Shown here piece by piece: positions 51,578 through 59,372 of a DNA stretch of 64,000 nucleotides. The notes below the pieces were generated by a model. That model made no database searches, had not been told where the DNA came from, and was given only the letters and a program-made list of their open reading frames with translations. The position numbers and the translations under genes were made by a program. The DNA is taken from contig NZ_AP025513.1 in the NCBI RefSeq assembly GCF_024347635.1, forward strand, positions 1-64,000, read 5' to 3'. The stretch comes from Vibrio tasmaniensis (GTDB lineage Bacteria; Pseudomonadota; Gammaproteobacteria; Enterobacterales; Vibrionaceae). How positions within the stretch are numbered: position 1 is the stretch's first letter; each line of letters opens with the position of its first letter.

Positions 51578-52340
51578 AGTTGGTCGCGACGTTGTAAAAG
51601 CGACCCACTAAATCATTTTGACTTATCCAGCCGTACGCCAGCGGCTTCATCTCTCCAGTGCTTGGGTGCACCAAAATTAATGCCGGTGTAAAAGGCACCG
51701 AGACTTTACCTTGGTTATGACGGTTTTCTTTGAGGTTAGTGATGAAAGTATCATCATTGCTGATACCCAATAACTCAAAATGATATTGGTCAGCAAACGC
51801 TTGAATGGACGGGGCGAGTTGCTGGCTGAGCGTATCTTTACCTTCATAGACAAAGAAAAACCCCCATCCGTCTTGTTTCATCTTTTCAACCGCGTCGGTT
51901 TTCTTCTTATCTTCCAGTTCTAAATACACCTGTCTTGCGGCTTGTTCTGTTGGGTGGTCTTTGGTGTAAGAGAACTCAGGTCTTTCGAGCAACAATGCTT
52001 TAAAGGTCATGCCTAATTGGTCGGTTTGGTCCGTGATAAAGTGATTTAACGCTAAAAATTTCGCGAGCTTGTCTTTATCTTTGGGATGAATGGCCGCGTC
52101 GTTTTGCGCCTCAATATGCACCGAATGAAACCAGTCCATTTGCTCGGTGGCTGACAAGGTTTTAGGGCTTGATACTGTGGTTTGCGTGTTGCTTGGCAGC
52201 GGTTTAGGTTTGGGCGTTTTAGGTGCTGGTCTTGGCTCGTTGTACCATCGCCACCCTGGTGGGGCATCATTGGCGAGAGCAGAAGGCAGAGGGGCAAGCA
52301 GCGTTAGGGTAATGACGTAAAGCAGAGATTTTTTCATCAT
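51558..52340 (-). CDS. traF: TraF-like pilus assembly protein
   Basis: The 260-residue periplasmic protein has a signal peptide (MMKKSLLYVITLTLLAPLPS, cleaved near ALA-N) and the PGWRWYNEP segment. Its C-terminal thioredoxin-like domain (WGFFFVYEGKDTLSQQLAPS and VPFTPALILVHPSTGEMKPL) lacks the CxxC motif, as is usual in TraF. It helps assemble the F-type pilus in the periplasm. The gene follows the repressor-like gene by about 30 bases. Confidence 0.9.
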   Translation of the reverse strand: MMKKSLLYVITLTLLAPLPSALANDAPPGWRWYNEPRPAPKTPKPKPLPSNTQTTVSSPKTLSATEQMDWFHSVHIEAQNDAAIHPKDKDKLAKFLALNHFITDQTDQLGMTFKALLLERPEFSYTKDHPTEQAARQVYLELEDKKKTDAVEKMKQDGWGFFFVYEGKDTLSQQLAPSIQAFADQYHFELLGISNDDTFITNLKENRHNQGKVSVPFTPALILVHPSTGEMKPLAYGWISQNDLVGRFYNVATNFEQSDF

Positions 52341-52370
52341 TATAGACCTCGATGAAATGCGGCAGAGTGT

Positions 52371-52928
52371 TTAAGTAATGGGTGACAGTGCGCTTATGGC
52401 TTTTCCTACAATTTGCGGTGATTGGCAGAATTGAGGCTTGAATCTTTCGTTATCGCAAAGTAGCCAGAATCCTTGTTTTTCTTCATCCCACTGCAATCGT
52501 CTAAATATCCGACCTTGCGAGCTATCCAAGCAATAAATACCGTTGGGGAGGTGGCTATCTGGTGTGAGTTTTTCAAGAACTACCGGCGTATTGATAGATA
52601 GCGTTGGGCTCATCGCATCGTCTAAGCAAAGTTCGACGCATTGGTTGGATTGAAGCCAGTGGTTATCGGTGTAGTTCTGACCTGTTAATAACCAAAGGAT
52701 ATCTACATTTGCCAGTTGTGCTATGGCGATTAAGTCGTGAATGCCAGGAGTGCTTTTGCCATTTACATAGTTGTTGATGCTGACAAATGAGCCTGCACCT
52801 TTCCAAGCTTTCGCAAAGGCTCGTTGCGACATCGGAGCAATGGCAATGCGAAGTCGTTCACCAAGCCCGCAGATTTGCTCCTTTATTTTGGGATTAAATT
52901 CTCTTTTTCGAGTCTCTAGATTGTTCAT
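52371..52928 (-). CDS. CI/LexA-type repressor-like protein with Ser-to-Ala active site
   Basis: The 185 residues contain an XRE-type helix-turn-helix at about 20-80 (MSQRAFAKAWKGAGSFVSIN and GIHDLIAIAQLANVDILWLL). They are followed by an S24-peptidase-like domain at about 95-180. Where active relatives have G-D-S-M-x-P, this one has D-D-A-M-S-P, so the nucleophilic Ser is Ala and self-cleavage is unlikely. It sits inside the tra gene run on the same strand, between membrane accessory genes and traF. It is probably a regulator of the tra region or an acquired phage-type repressor. Confidence 0.75.
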   Translation of the reverse strand: MNNLETRKREFNPKIKEQICGLGERLRIAIAPMSQRAFAKAWKGAGSFVSINNYVNGKSTPGIHDLIAIAQLANVDILWLLTGQNYTDNHWLQSNQCVELCLDDAMSPTLSINTPVVLEKLTPDSHLPNGIYCLDSSQGRIFRRLQWDEEKQGFWLLCDNERFKPQFCQSPQIVGKAISALSPIT

Positions 52929-53145
52929 GGTCTACTTTATCTTCATATTGATTGTGTTTATTTAATCAGCGAGATTTGAATTATGGAGTTGTGGGCGGCT
53001 GCAATCGATTCAGGTGTTTGGGTGCTTTTCCCTTTACTTTTTGCTCTAGTGTTCTTGCAAAGTAGAGGGTTTGCTTAATTTTGATATATTTATTAATCGC
53101 TCTTATCGCCAGATTTCCATGGCTTAGCGATAAGAGCGTATTTCC

Positions 53146-53679
53146 TTACTGCTCTACCTTCTTACCTTCCTCCATTGTCTTATTGTCTTCATCAGTCTTA
53201 GTTTGTTGCGTTGATCCTTTGTTGTACTGATTGGTCACCTGTCTTGAGCGCTTGCCATACTTTGCTCTGATGTGGTCGCAAACGCTAAATAAGCTGGTTA
53301 CAAATAAACTGAAAATTACCAAACTCAAATAAAGCAGCCCTATCTGCTCTCTTTCGCGCTGTGTGGTCACACGTGCAGAGTCGGCTATTGAGGTGGTTTT
53401 TACTTCCGAATTTGGACAAGGGTTGGCATTACCTACGATGCTTGCTCTATCAATCGGTGTTCCATCGGTGCATTCAAAAATACGTATCTGCCCTTTCTCG
53501 GCTTTACCAAGCCACGCAGCTTCTGTCACGGCCGTGACTGATCCTTGGTTGTAATTAAAATGGATGTCAGTTGCTAAAACATAGGCAGCGATGACAAGCA
53601 GTAATACCGCGGGCGTTTGAATGAGGTGGTTAACAAGTAGTGATAGTGTGGAGCGGTGGCGCTGGATAAAGTTTTTCAT
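53146..53679 (-). CDS. Membrane protein of unknown function (177 aa)
   Basis: There is a hydrophobic helix near residues 17-37 (IQTPAVLLLVIAAYVLATDI) and a second near 120-140 (IGLLYLSLVIFSLFVTSLFS). Between them lies a periplasmic-type loop with two Cys (FECTDG and NANPCPNSE). The tail is highly charged (QQTKTDEDNKTMEEGKKVEQ). I do not recognise it. It lies twelve bases after the 117-residue membrane protein, and both are inserted between traN and traF, so they may be an accessory such as an entry-exclusion or mating-stabilising pair. Confidence 0.6.
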   Translation of the reverse strand: MKNFIQRHRSTLSLLVNHLIQTPAVLLLVIAAYVLATDIHFNYNQGSVTAVTEAAWLGKAEKGQIRIFECTDGTPIDRASIVGNANPCPNSEVKTTSIADSARVTTQREREQIGLLYLSLVIFSLFVTSLFSVCDHIRAKYGKRSRQVTNQYNKGSTQQTKTDEDNKTMEEGKKVEQ

Positions 53680-53691
53680 GTGATTTCCTTT

Positions 53692-54045
53692 TTAGTTGTG
53701 AGGGTGTTCGTTATCTTGATTTTTATGGTTTCCTGCTCGCACGTAGGAAGTCGGCATTGCGTTAAAACGTGTTTGCAGCGTTGAGTGCATGACTTTCACT
53801 GCGACATAGAATAGTAGACCGTATAGCGTAATGTTCATGCTAAGCTGCCAAGTGTTTGTCATGGCCGAGTGAAGCGAAGCAAGAGACATCGCGTCCAATT
53901 GCTCTGGTGTCAGCGTTGTGATGTGGATGGCCAAGAGGCAAGTAAAAATCGAGGCCAGCAGTGCAAGCATCAGCACAGCGATGTGCATTAGGCTGATGGC
54001 TTGCTGCAAGGCGTGAGTCAGTTGGTGAGTACGTTTGGGTGTCAT
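53692..54045 (-). CDS. Membrane protein of unknown function (117 aa)
   Basis: Two hydrophobic helices at about 18-40 (MHIAVLMLALLASIFTCLLA) and 72-90 (LSMNITLYGLLFYVAVKV) leave both ends hydrophilic. No signal peptide or family is recognised. It follows traN by about 30 bases and pairs with the next membrane gene. The order traN, two membrane proteins, repressor, traF is not the F order, so this is an accessory insertion in the operon. Confidence 0.6.
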   Translation of the reverse strand: MTPKRTHQLTHALQQAISLMHIAVLMLALLASIFTCLLAIHITTLTPEQLDAMSLASLHSAMTNTWQLSMNITLYGLLFYVAVKVMHSTLQTRFNAMPTSYVRAGNHKNQDNEHPHN

Positions 54046-54075
54046 GGTGTGTGTCCTTTTGTCTCGAATCGTTTG

Positions 54076-55779
54076 CTATCCCCCCGTGGCACTTTGAAGG
54101 CGTTTCTTGATTTCATCAAAGTTGGGAAGGTTGGTGTTGTCGTGCATGTCTGGGTAGAACTCTTTAAAATCAATGTATTCAAAGTTAATTTGTCCTAGCT
54201 CTTCGGGCGTAATGGCGGCGCAAGTGGGGTTTTTGGCACTGCCTAATCGTTTACCCAGTTGTTGAATAGAGCCTTGCTCTTGGATGATTTTAGCAAGCTT
54301 GTTGTCGTAAACGCAGTAACTGCGTTTTTTACGAGTGCAGACACCCAGAACTTTCTTGGCGCAGTATTGCCCCACGTATAGGGTTAAGCCTTTCTCTTTG
54401 GCTTCACCGAGCGCTTCTTCCGCTTCGCTGCATTTTGCTCCTAAGCCTTGCCCCCATCCTGAGTCTTTACAACAGTCGTTAAACCCCGCGAGCTTCTTAC
54501 TGCATTTCATTGGCTTACCCGTGAATATTTTAGGTGGGTCGCCCACATCTTTTACCGCTTCGGCAAGCCCGGCTAGCGCGGCGACGGACTTATCAAAGTT
54601 ACCGTTAAGTTTAGGCTCGGGTACATAGCACTCCCCATCAAGACAGAAAGATTGCTCACCACACTGCATGTTCGTGGCTCTGCAGGTCTTCTCAGCACAC
54701 TTCTTCGTGACCTCATGCTCGATGCACACCCCGTTTTGTTTGAGGCTGCAATGTTGAGCTTGAGTCGTGCAGTCTTTCGGGAGCACAGCGCAGGTGTCAG
54801 GTCGGTCACATTGATGGTTAACCTGGTATTTCCAACAGTTAAGCGTGGTAGGGACGCCATTGATAGTGCGAGTAGAGCGGCCTTCGACACAAGTTTGAGA
54901 GATGACCTTGCACTCTTTTAATAAGGTGCATTGTGTTCTCCAAGTCAGTGTGTTTTTGACGCAGTTACCGCCCGAAAGGGTATAGCCTGATCGGCATGAA
55001 AGTTTGACGGGTTGGCTGTGTTCAATGCGTCCACATATTTGATACTTTTCGCGGTAATCCGTGCCGTTCTCTCGACCACATGCCTGTTCTGATCGATAAC
55101 GAGAATGGCCGCTTTTCCAAAAGCCAAATCCTGCGCCTTGCCAGTGAAAAGAGTAATCACCACAGCTACGCTCAACATAATTTCTAGAGTCATAACGACA
55201 TTCTTGAGTGATTTTTTTACAAACCATACCATTACGTGACCAACCGGATGGGCAACTATAAATTACAGCAGAGGTGTGTGGGGTAAAGATAGGGATTTTA
55301 GTGCAAGGGACAGAATTATAGGTTGGTTTTTGGCACTGCTTGGGAATGTAATCGATGACGCACTGTGTTGCGTTGTCACAATCCACGTAGGCATTCGAAA
55401 TGCCATGGGTGACTTCAAACGCATTCTCTTGGCCAAGTAAGGCAAATTGCATTGCCGGATCGTTTTTTACATCCGGTCGCCCTTTATTGAAGTTGGCGTT
55501 GATGTCTTGGGCCAATCCGTTAGTCACAAACTCTGTCCCCTTTTGGGTGTTGATATCACTGTCTGATAGCTTGGATTGTTTTGGGTTTCGCCTCTCTTCT
55601 CGACACGCCGCGTCTTTGCAATAGTCATCGATGTTGAGGGGGAGGGCATTGGGTGTGAGCGCTTGACCGGCTGCTTGTTTCGCCCAATTTGCGCTGTCGG
55701 TAAAGGTCTGTTGCTCGTTCGCCAGTGCGAGCGTAGAAAAAAGACTGAGCGTGAGCACAGCCTGGACATAAATCCGCAT
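54076..55779 (-). CDS. traN: TraN-like mating-pair stabilisation protein
   Basis: The 567-residue protein has a signal peptide (MRIYVQAVLTLSLFSTLALA) and more than 40 Cys, the mark of TraN. The conserved segment CDNATQCVIDYIPKQCQKPT and the CSKKLAGFNDCCKDSGWGQG block near the C-terminus are typical. TraN is an outer-membrane adhesin that stabilises donor-recipient contact, with receptor choice set by its central region. The length is near that of F TraN (602). It depends on disulfide formation, in keeping with the TrbB-like gene downstream. Confidence 0.92.
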   Translation of the reverse strand: MRIYVQAVLTLSLFSTLALANEQQTFTDSANWAKQAAGQALTPNALPLNIDDYCKDAACREERRNPKQSKLSDSDINTQKGTEFVTNGLAQDINANFNKGRPDVKNDPAMQFALLGQENAFEVTHGISNAYVDCDNATQCVIDYIPKQCQKPTYNSVPCTKIPIFTPHTSAVIYSCPSGWSRNGMVCKKITQECRYDSRNYVERSCGDYSFHWQGAGFGFWKSGHSRYRSEQACGRENGTDYREKYQICGRIEHSQPVKLSCRSGYTLSGGNCVKNTLTWRTQCTLLKECKVISQTCVEGRSTRTINGVPTTLNCWKYQVNHQCDRPDTCAVLPKDCTTQAQHCSLKQNGVCIEHEVTKKCAEKTCRATNMQCGEQSFCLDGECYVPEPKLNGNFDKSVAALAGLAEAVKDVGDPPKIFTGKPMKCSKKLAGFNDCCKDSGWGQGLGAKCSEAEEALGEAKEKGLTLYVGQYCAKKVLGVCTRKKRSYCVYDNKLAKIIQEQGSIQQLGKRLGSAKNPTCAAITPEELGQINFEYIDFKEFYPDMHDNTNLPNFDEIKKRLQSATGG

Positions 55780-55815
55780 AAGAAGCTCCTCATCAAAAGT
55801 TGTGGTGATAGAGGG

Positions 55816-56529
55816 TTATTGAGAATAGAGAGTACGCAGCAGCGGGTGAACGTTTTGTTGCGCATCGCCCGTGGCGAGGTAATCCAGAGCTTGGTAGAGC
55901 GAGATATTACCGTAAAGGATATCGTAGTCCGTGGCGTTGCAAGGCTGTTTGGGTAAGCAGCGGTCTTGTTTGACGGAAACAAACGCCGGTACGCGCTGAA
56001 TATCAAATTGCTTAAACCAATCGGGACTTATTGAAAAGCCGCTTTGAATGGGCGCCTTATTGGGTGAGCGTATTAATGACTCAATGCGCTTAGCCGTGGC
56101 TGGAAAGCCTTGGGGTAAGACGCCGCGTATCACCAGTGGCACGCCTAAGTGCTCACTTTGCATCAAAAGTTGCTTGAGCGCGGTCGTTGGCATGGTGAGT
56201 GAAACAAACACCATCACCCCTTTTGGGGCTTGGTCAGGGTTGCGTGTGGGCTTTTGTATTCCCAATAAAGGAGAAAGGCTCTCTTCTTTGATCAAATCTT
56301 GAACATTGCGGCTGAGCGTCAGCGCTTCTTCTCGATAAGTATGGGCTTGGTTTTGTATGCCGTCTGTGTCCCATGGTTTTGCTGTCTCTGGCTGCGAGGC
56401 TAGGTCTTGCTCAAGCTTGGCAAAGGCTTTGAGCTCTTGCTCTGTGTAAGCTTGGATGGGTAAGGCAATGAAACAACACAGAAAAACAAAAGAGCGCCGA
56501 AAGGCGCTCTCAAAAGATAAAAGGGTCAT
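55816..56529 (-). CDS. trbC: TrbC-like (F-type) conjugation protein
   Basis: The 237-residue protein has an N-terminal signal segment (VFLCCFIALPIQA near residues 15-27) and the F-type TrbC pattern MVFVSLTMPTTALKQLLMQS, VIRGVLPQGFPATAKRIESL and FDIQRVPAFVSVKQDRC. It is a periplasmic thioredoxin-like protein of pilus assembly. In some plasmids it is fused to TraW; here it is separate. It lies between the small gene at 56540 and traN. Confidence 0.88.
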   Translation of the reverse strand: MTLLSFESAFRRSFVFLCCFIALPIQAYTEQELKAFAKLEQDLASQPETAKPWDTDGIQNQAHTYREEALTLSRNVQDLIKEESLSPLLGIQKPTRNPDQAPKGVMVFVSLTMPTTALKQLLMQSEHLGVPLVIRGVLPQGFPATAKRIESLIRSPNKAPIQSGFSISPDWFKQFDIQRVPAFVSVKQDRCLPKQPCNATDYDILYGNISLYQALDYLATGDAQQNVHPLLRTLYSQ

Positions 56530-56539
56530 AGTTACCTCG

Positions 56540-56776
56540 TTATGATGGCCGCTGAAAGGGTGGGTAGAGGGTGTGAGCGTTTTGGAAGCTGATTGACTTC
56601 ACCTGGCGAGCATTGAGGTCGCGGCAAAACGAGAAGCAAAACTGCGAGAGCGGGAAACAGCAGTAAATGTGCTTGTTGTTGGCGAGGTCTGTTTTTAAAA
56701 AATCGCTCAGGGAGTCATGGTGACTGGCAATAAATAGGTCAGTCTCGTTTTTGTGGGTAGGAGTGGACATCATCAC
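56540..56776 (-). CDS. Small protein of unknown function (78 aa)
   Basis: The frame starts at 56776 or one or two Met codons later, with AAGGTG upstream. It stops ten bases before the trbC start. The product (STPTHKNETDLFIASHHDSL...) is soluble with a Cys-rich middle (YCCFPLSQFCFSFC). It has no signal peptide and no known family. Tight packing between traU and trbC supports a real gene. Confidence 0.5.
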   Translation of the reverse strand: MMMSTPTHKNETDLFIASHHDSLSDFLKTDLANNKHIYCCFPLSQFCFSFCRDLNARQVKSISFQNAHTLYPPFQRPS

Positions 56777-56782
56777 GTCACC

Positions 56783-57793
56783 TTATAAAAATACACAATT
56801 GCGCTTTCGCCATTGTACAAAACCAAAATTATCCCCTGTCACTGGATTGTCATGACCGGCTTCCCAGAGTGTGGTGGTCGTGGTGTACGGGTGACACCAA
56901 GCGGCATCGGGAATTGGCCCCGACATTTGATATCGATAACGGGATTTTGGCAAAATAGGATCGGGGTATTGATAACAAATCGCGCCGTCTTCACCGCGCG
57001 TCTCCCAGATTATCCCTTGTCGATGCAGCTTGTAGTTGAGCTTCTCCATTAAGAGTGTCGCCGCTTGAATGGGCGTGTCTCGATAGTTGGTGGTGCCAGT
57101 CAGTGGATAAGCACTGCCTTGTGAGCCTAAACACCAAAATAGCGCATCAATAGGCAAGGCAACGTTCGCAGAGGTCAACATGGCTTCGGGCACGCAAGCC
57201 AACTGCGCGGCCAGATTACCAAACAGTAACGCTTCGGGGTTGAGGATGAGTGATAACTCATCGTCGTCCCAAAGCGGGTCAATCTCTGTCATGTAGGCCA
57301 CATCAAACACATCGGTGGCCATGCAAGCGGTCGATTGCATCAGTTGCAGCCAATAAATGACCGGGTACTTATACCAATGGGCGTGATAAAAGCCGCCGTC
57401 ACTGCTGTCACTCTCTCTGGCGGTAACGCGCCCACCGATACGCTGAGTGTTGGCGCCTGACATTTGCACGCCCATGTTCACCATGCAGTAAGGGACGCGC
57501 GTGATATCGGTTAAGGCATAAGGCTCCCAATAGCCAATGTTCACGCCTATTTGCATAAAGATAGGTGGCGGTTTTGGGCAATAAGAAATGGGCATTGTGG
57601 GGTTGTTGGTGTCTGGATATTTGGACGGCATGACCGTGGCTGAGCCTATGGTCATCGGGAACAAGCAATCCCAACAAATATCGGTGATGGGGTTAATAAA
57701 ACGGCTTTTACAGGCTGCGCTGGCGGCTAGGGTGGATGGCGCAATAAAAATTAACAGGCAGTACAGCAGTAAACGAAAGTATCGTTGCGTCAT
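56783..57793 (-). CDS. traU: TraU-like conjugation protein
   Basis: The start at 57793 (MTQRYFRLLLYCLLIFIAPS) has AAGGA upstream and gives 336 residues, close to F TraU (330). An in-frame extension to 57931 would run through a repeat and lacks a ribosome site. After the signal peptide come the conserved CKSRFINPITDICWDCLFPM, GYWEPYALTDITRVPYC and the Cys-rich FWCLGSQGSAYPL. TraU is a periplasmic protein needed for DNA transfer more than for pilus formation. The last codons (QWRKRNCVFL) match the family end. Confidence 0.92.
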   Translation of the reverse strand: MTQRYFRLLLYCLLIFIAPSTLAASAACKSRFINPITDICWDCLFPMTIGSATVMPSKYPDTNNPTMPISYCPKPPPIFMQIGVNIGYWEPYALTDITRVPYCMVNMGVQMSGANTQRIGGRVTARESDSSDGGFYHAHWYKYPVIYWLQLMQSTACMATDVFDVAYMTEIDPLWDDDELSLILNPEALLFGNLAAQLACVPEAMLTSANVALPIDALFWCLGSQGSAYPLTGTTNYRDTPIQAATLLMEKLNYKLHRQGIIWETRGEDGAICYQYPDPILPKSRYRYQMSGPIPDAAWCHPYTTTTTLWEAGHDNPVTGDNFGFVQWRKRNCVFL

Positions 57794-57815
57794 GGCGGTG
57801 TCCTTTTTCCACGCG

Positions 57816-57877
57816 TGGCGTGGTGCTCCTTTTGTCTCGACAAGAGGCTTCGCCTCGTTATCGCAGCCAAAAGCGAG
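57816..57877. repeat. 62-nt dispersed repeat, copy B
   Basis: This is the second copy of 1033-1094 with four mismatches, placed 23 bases upstream of the traU start. The GAGGC-TTC-GCCTC hairpin is conserved. The neighbouring stretch to 58071 holds a 36-codon minus-strand frame from a GTG at 58059 (MPFSLTYYLGYHREKADKEL) that looks protein-like but is unproven. Confidence 0.8.
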
Positions 57878-58071
57878 CTTGGTGAATAGAAAAAGAAGTG
57901 ACGATGGAAGCATGATCAAGAAGACGCTCATTATCCAAAGTGACGTTGTTAGGTTACTTTGATTTCCCCTATCGTTGAGAGGAGTTGGGCTAACTGCGCA
58001 AGTTCTTTATCGGCTTTCTCACGATGATACCCAAGGTAGTAAGTCAATGAGAACGGCACAAGAGAACGATA

Positions 58072-58644
58072 TCATCGATGCGTTAGCGCGGGCGTTCTTG
58101 AGTTGCTATTGGCGTTTTCGTTTATTTTGCTCTTAAGAGAGCGGCTGGCGACTTCAATTTCATAGGCTAGCTCACGCATGGATTGCTCAAGCTCACGTCT
58201 TTGGTATCCGTATCGCCAGAGGCGTGAGAAAAAGTAGTGGTAGGCTTTATCGTAAGGTGGGCTTGTCAGCCGAAAGCATAACTCACATTCTTGGTTGAAT
58301 TTCCCTTCAATCACCCAGGGAATAGCCTTAAATTGAGCCATACACCAAAGGTGTTGATGCAGATGAATGGCTATGTGTACAGGTGCTTTAAAGTAGACAT
58401 AGGGGGGTTCAATGTGCCCGTACAAGTGACCATGGCAAGAAGCGATAGTTTCAACGCCATCAATGGCGTTTAATTGCTGGACGGCGGCTTTGATGTGCTT
58501 GTCTATAACATGGTAAGGCTGTCTGTATTGAATGATGGGGGCTATCAGAAATTCAAACAATAACGCCTTTATGTTGTTGAGCAATTCAATCAACATGAAT
58601 ACCATGTCACAGCAAAATCCTTTCCATCGTTTTTGGGTTGCCAT
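58072..58644 (-). CDS. Protein of unknown function in the tra operon (190 aa)
   Basis: The start overlaps the traW stop (TAATG), so it is translationally coupled. The product has a hydrophobic start (MVFMLIELLNNIKALLFEFL) and a His-rich middle (CHGHLYGHIEPPYVYF and VHIAIHLHQHLWCM), with a charged C-terminal helix. I do not recognise it. Because of its place between traW and traU it may be a plasmid-specific accessory of pilus assembly or an enzyme using metal, but nothing in the sequence proves this. Confidence 0.6.
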   Translation of the reverse strand: MATQKRWKGFCCDMVFMLIELLNNIKALLFEFLIAPIIQYRQPYHVIDKHIKAAVQQLNAIDGVETIASCHGHLYGHIEPPYVYFKAPVHIAIHLHQHLWCMAQFKAIPWVIEGKFNQECELCFRLTSPPYDKAYHYFFSRLWRYGYQRRELEQSMRELAYEIEVASRSLKSKINENANSNSRTPALTHR

Positions 58645-59372
58645 TACTCTATCTCCAAGGGTTGCAAGCCTGATACGTTCACCTCATCGATGCGCCAGCG
58701 CGTACCGTATTGGTAGGCAATGGCAGGGACGTGAGTGATGTTAAGCGATTGGGTTAAGTGGCCTTGCTGCGAAAAATACATTCTTGCATCCAATAAGGTC
58801 GCCATTTTATTCGGGCTGCCTCCCGTCAGTATCCACTTGATTGGCTTGGCGTTTTGATACTCGCTGGCAAACCTTCGTTGCTGCGCGTCTCTGGCATCCA
58901 AAAAGACCAGCACCTTACTGAGTTCAAATTGTGGTAGAACGTCTTGACCGCCGACCTTTGGCCAAGTGCGACTGTCAAAGGGGTTCACCCTAGTACCCGC
59001 CTTGGCTATCACTGCCCCCGTCGTGGGGGCGATGATGTCTTTAGGGATAGTGATGCTTGGGTCAACGTAAAAGGTGCGGGGGCTGGTTGTGGTGGTTAAC
59101 CCTTCAACGGGCGGTGGATTTTCAATGCTTTGTTGTACGCGCTCCGTGAACTCGTTTTGCATGTCCGCCAATTGGCCACTGGCCTCAAACCCTTTCAGTC
59201 TCTGATGTATCCACTCCAGCATGTCGATTTCACCGATAGGGAAGACCGGGGCGACTTGCCCTAGGTGCTTTCCATCGGCACTGGTTGCGGCAAGCCCTGC
59301 CACCAAAAGCAAAAGCGGTGATTTAAGCGCTTGCCCCAATGGCTTGATTAAAGGCGTCAATTTCTTTGCCAT
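58644..59372 (-). CDS. traW: TraW-like pilus assembly protein
   Basis: Start at 59372 (MAKKLTPLIKPLGQALKSPL) overlaps the end of traC; an extension to 59447 would overlap far more. A signal segment (SPLLLLVAGLAATSA) precedes the TraW pattern LGQVAPVFPIGEIDMLEWI, FYVDPSITIPKDI, and KAGTRVNPFD. The C-terminal VLVFLDARDAQQRRFASEY and WILTGGSP are typical. TraW is a periplasmic protein of F-type pilus assembly that interacts with TrbC. trbI was not found between traC and traW. Confidence 0.9.
   Translation of the reverse strand: MAKKLTPLIKPLGQALKSPLLLLVAGLAATSADGKHLGQVAPVFPIGEIDMLEWIHQRLKGFEASGQLADMQNEFTERVQQSIENPPPVEGLTTTTSPRTFYVDPSITIPKDIIAPTTGAVIAKAGTRVNPFDSRTWPKVGGQDVLPQFELSKVLVFLDARDAQQRRFASEYQNAKPIKWILTGGSPNKMATLLDARMYFSQQGHLTQSLNITHVPAIAYQYGTRWRIDEVNVSGLQPLEIE

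Noticed and set aside
57794..57931. N-terminal extension of traU
   Set aside because: The extension runs through the 62-nt repeat and has no ribosome site; the start at 57793 gives a proper signal peptide and normal length.
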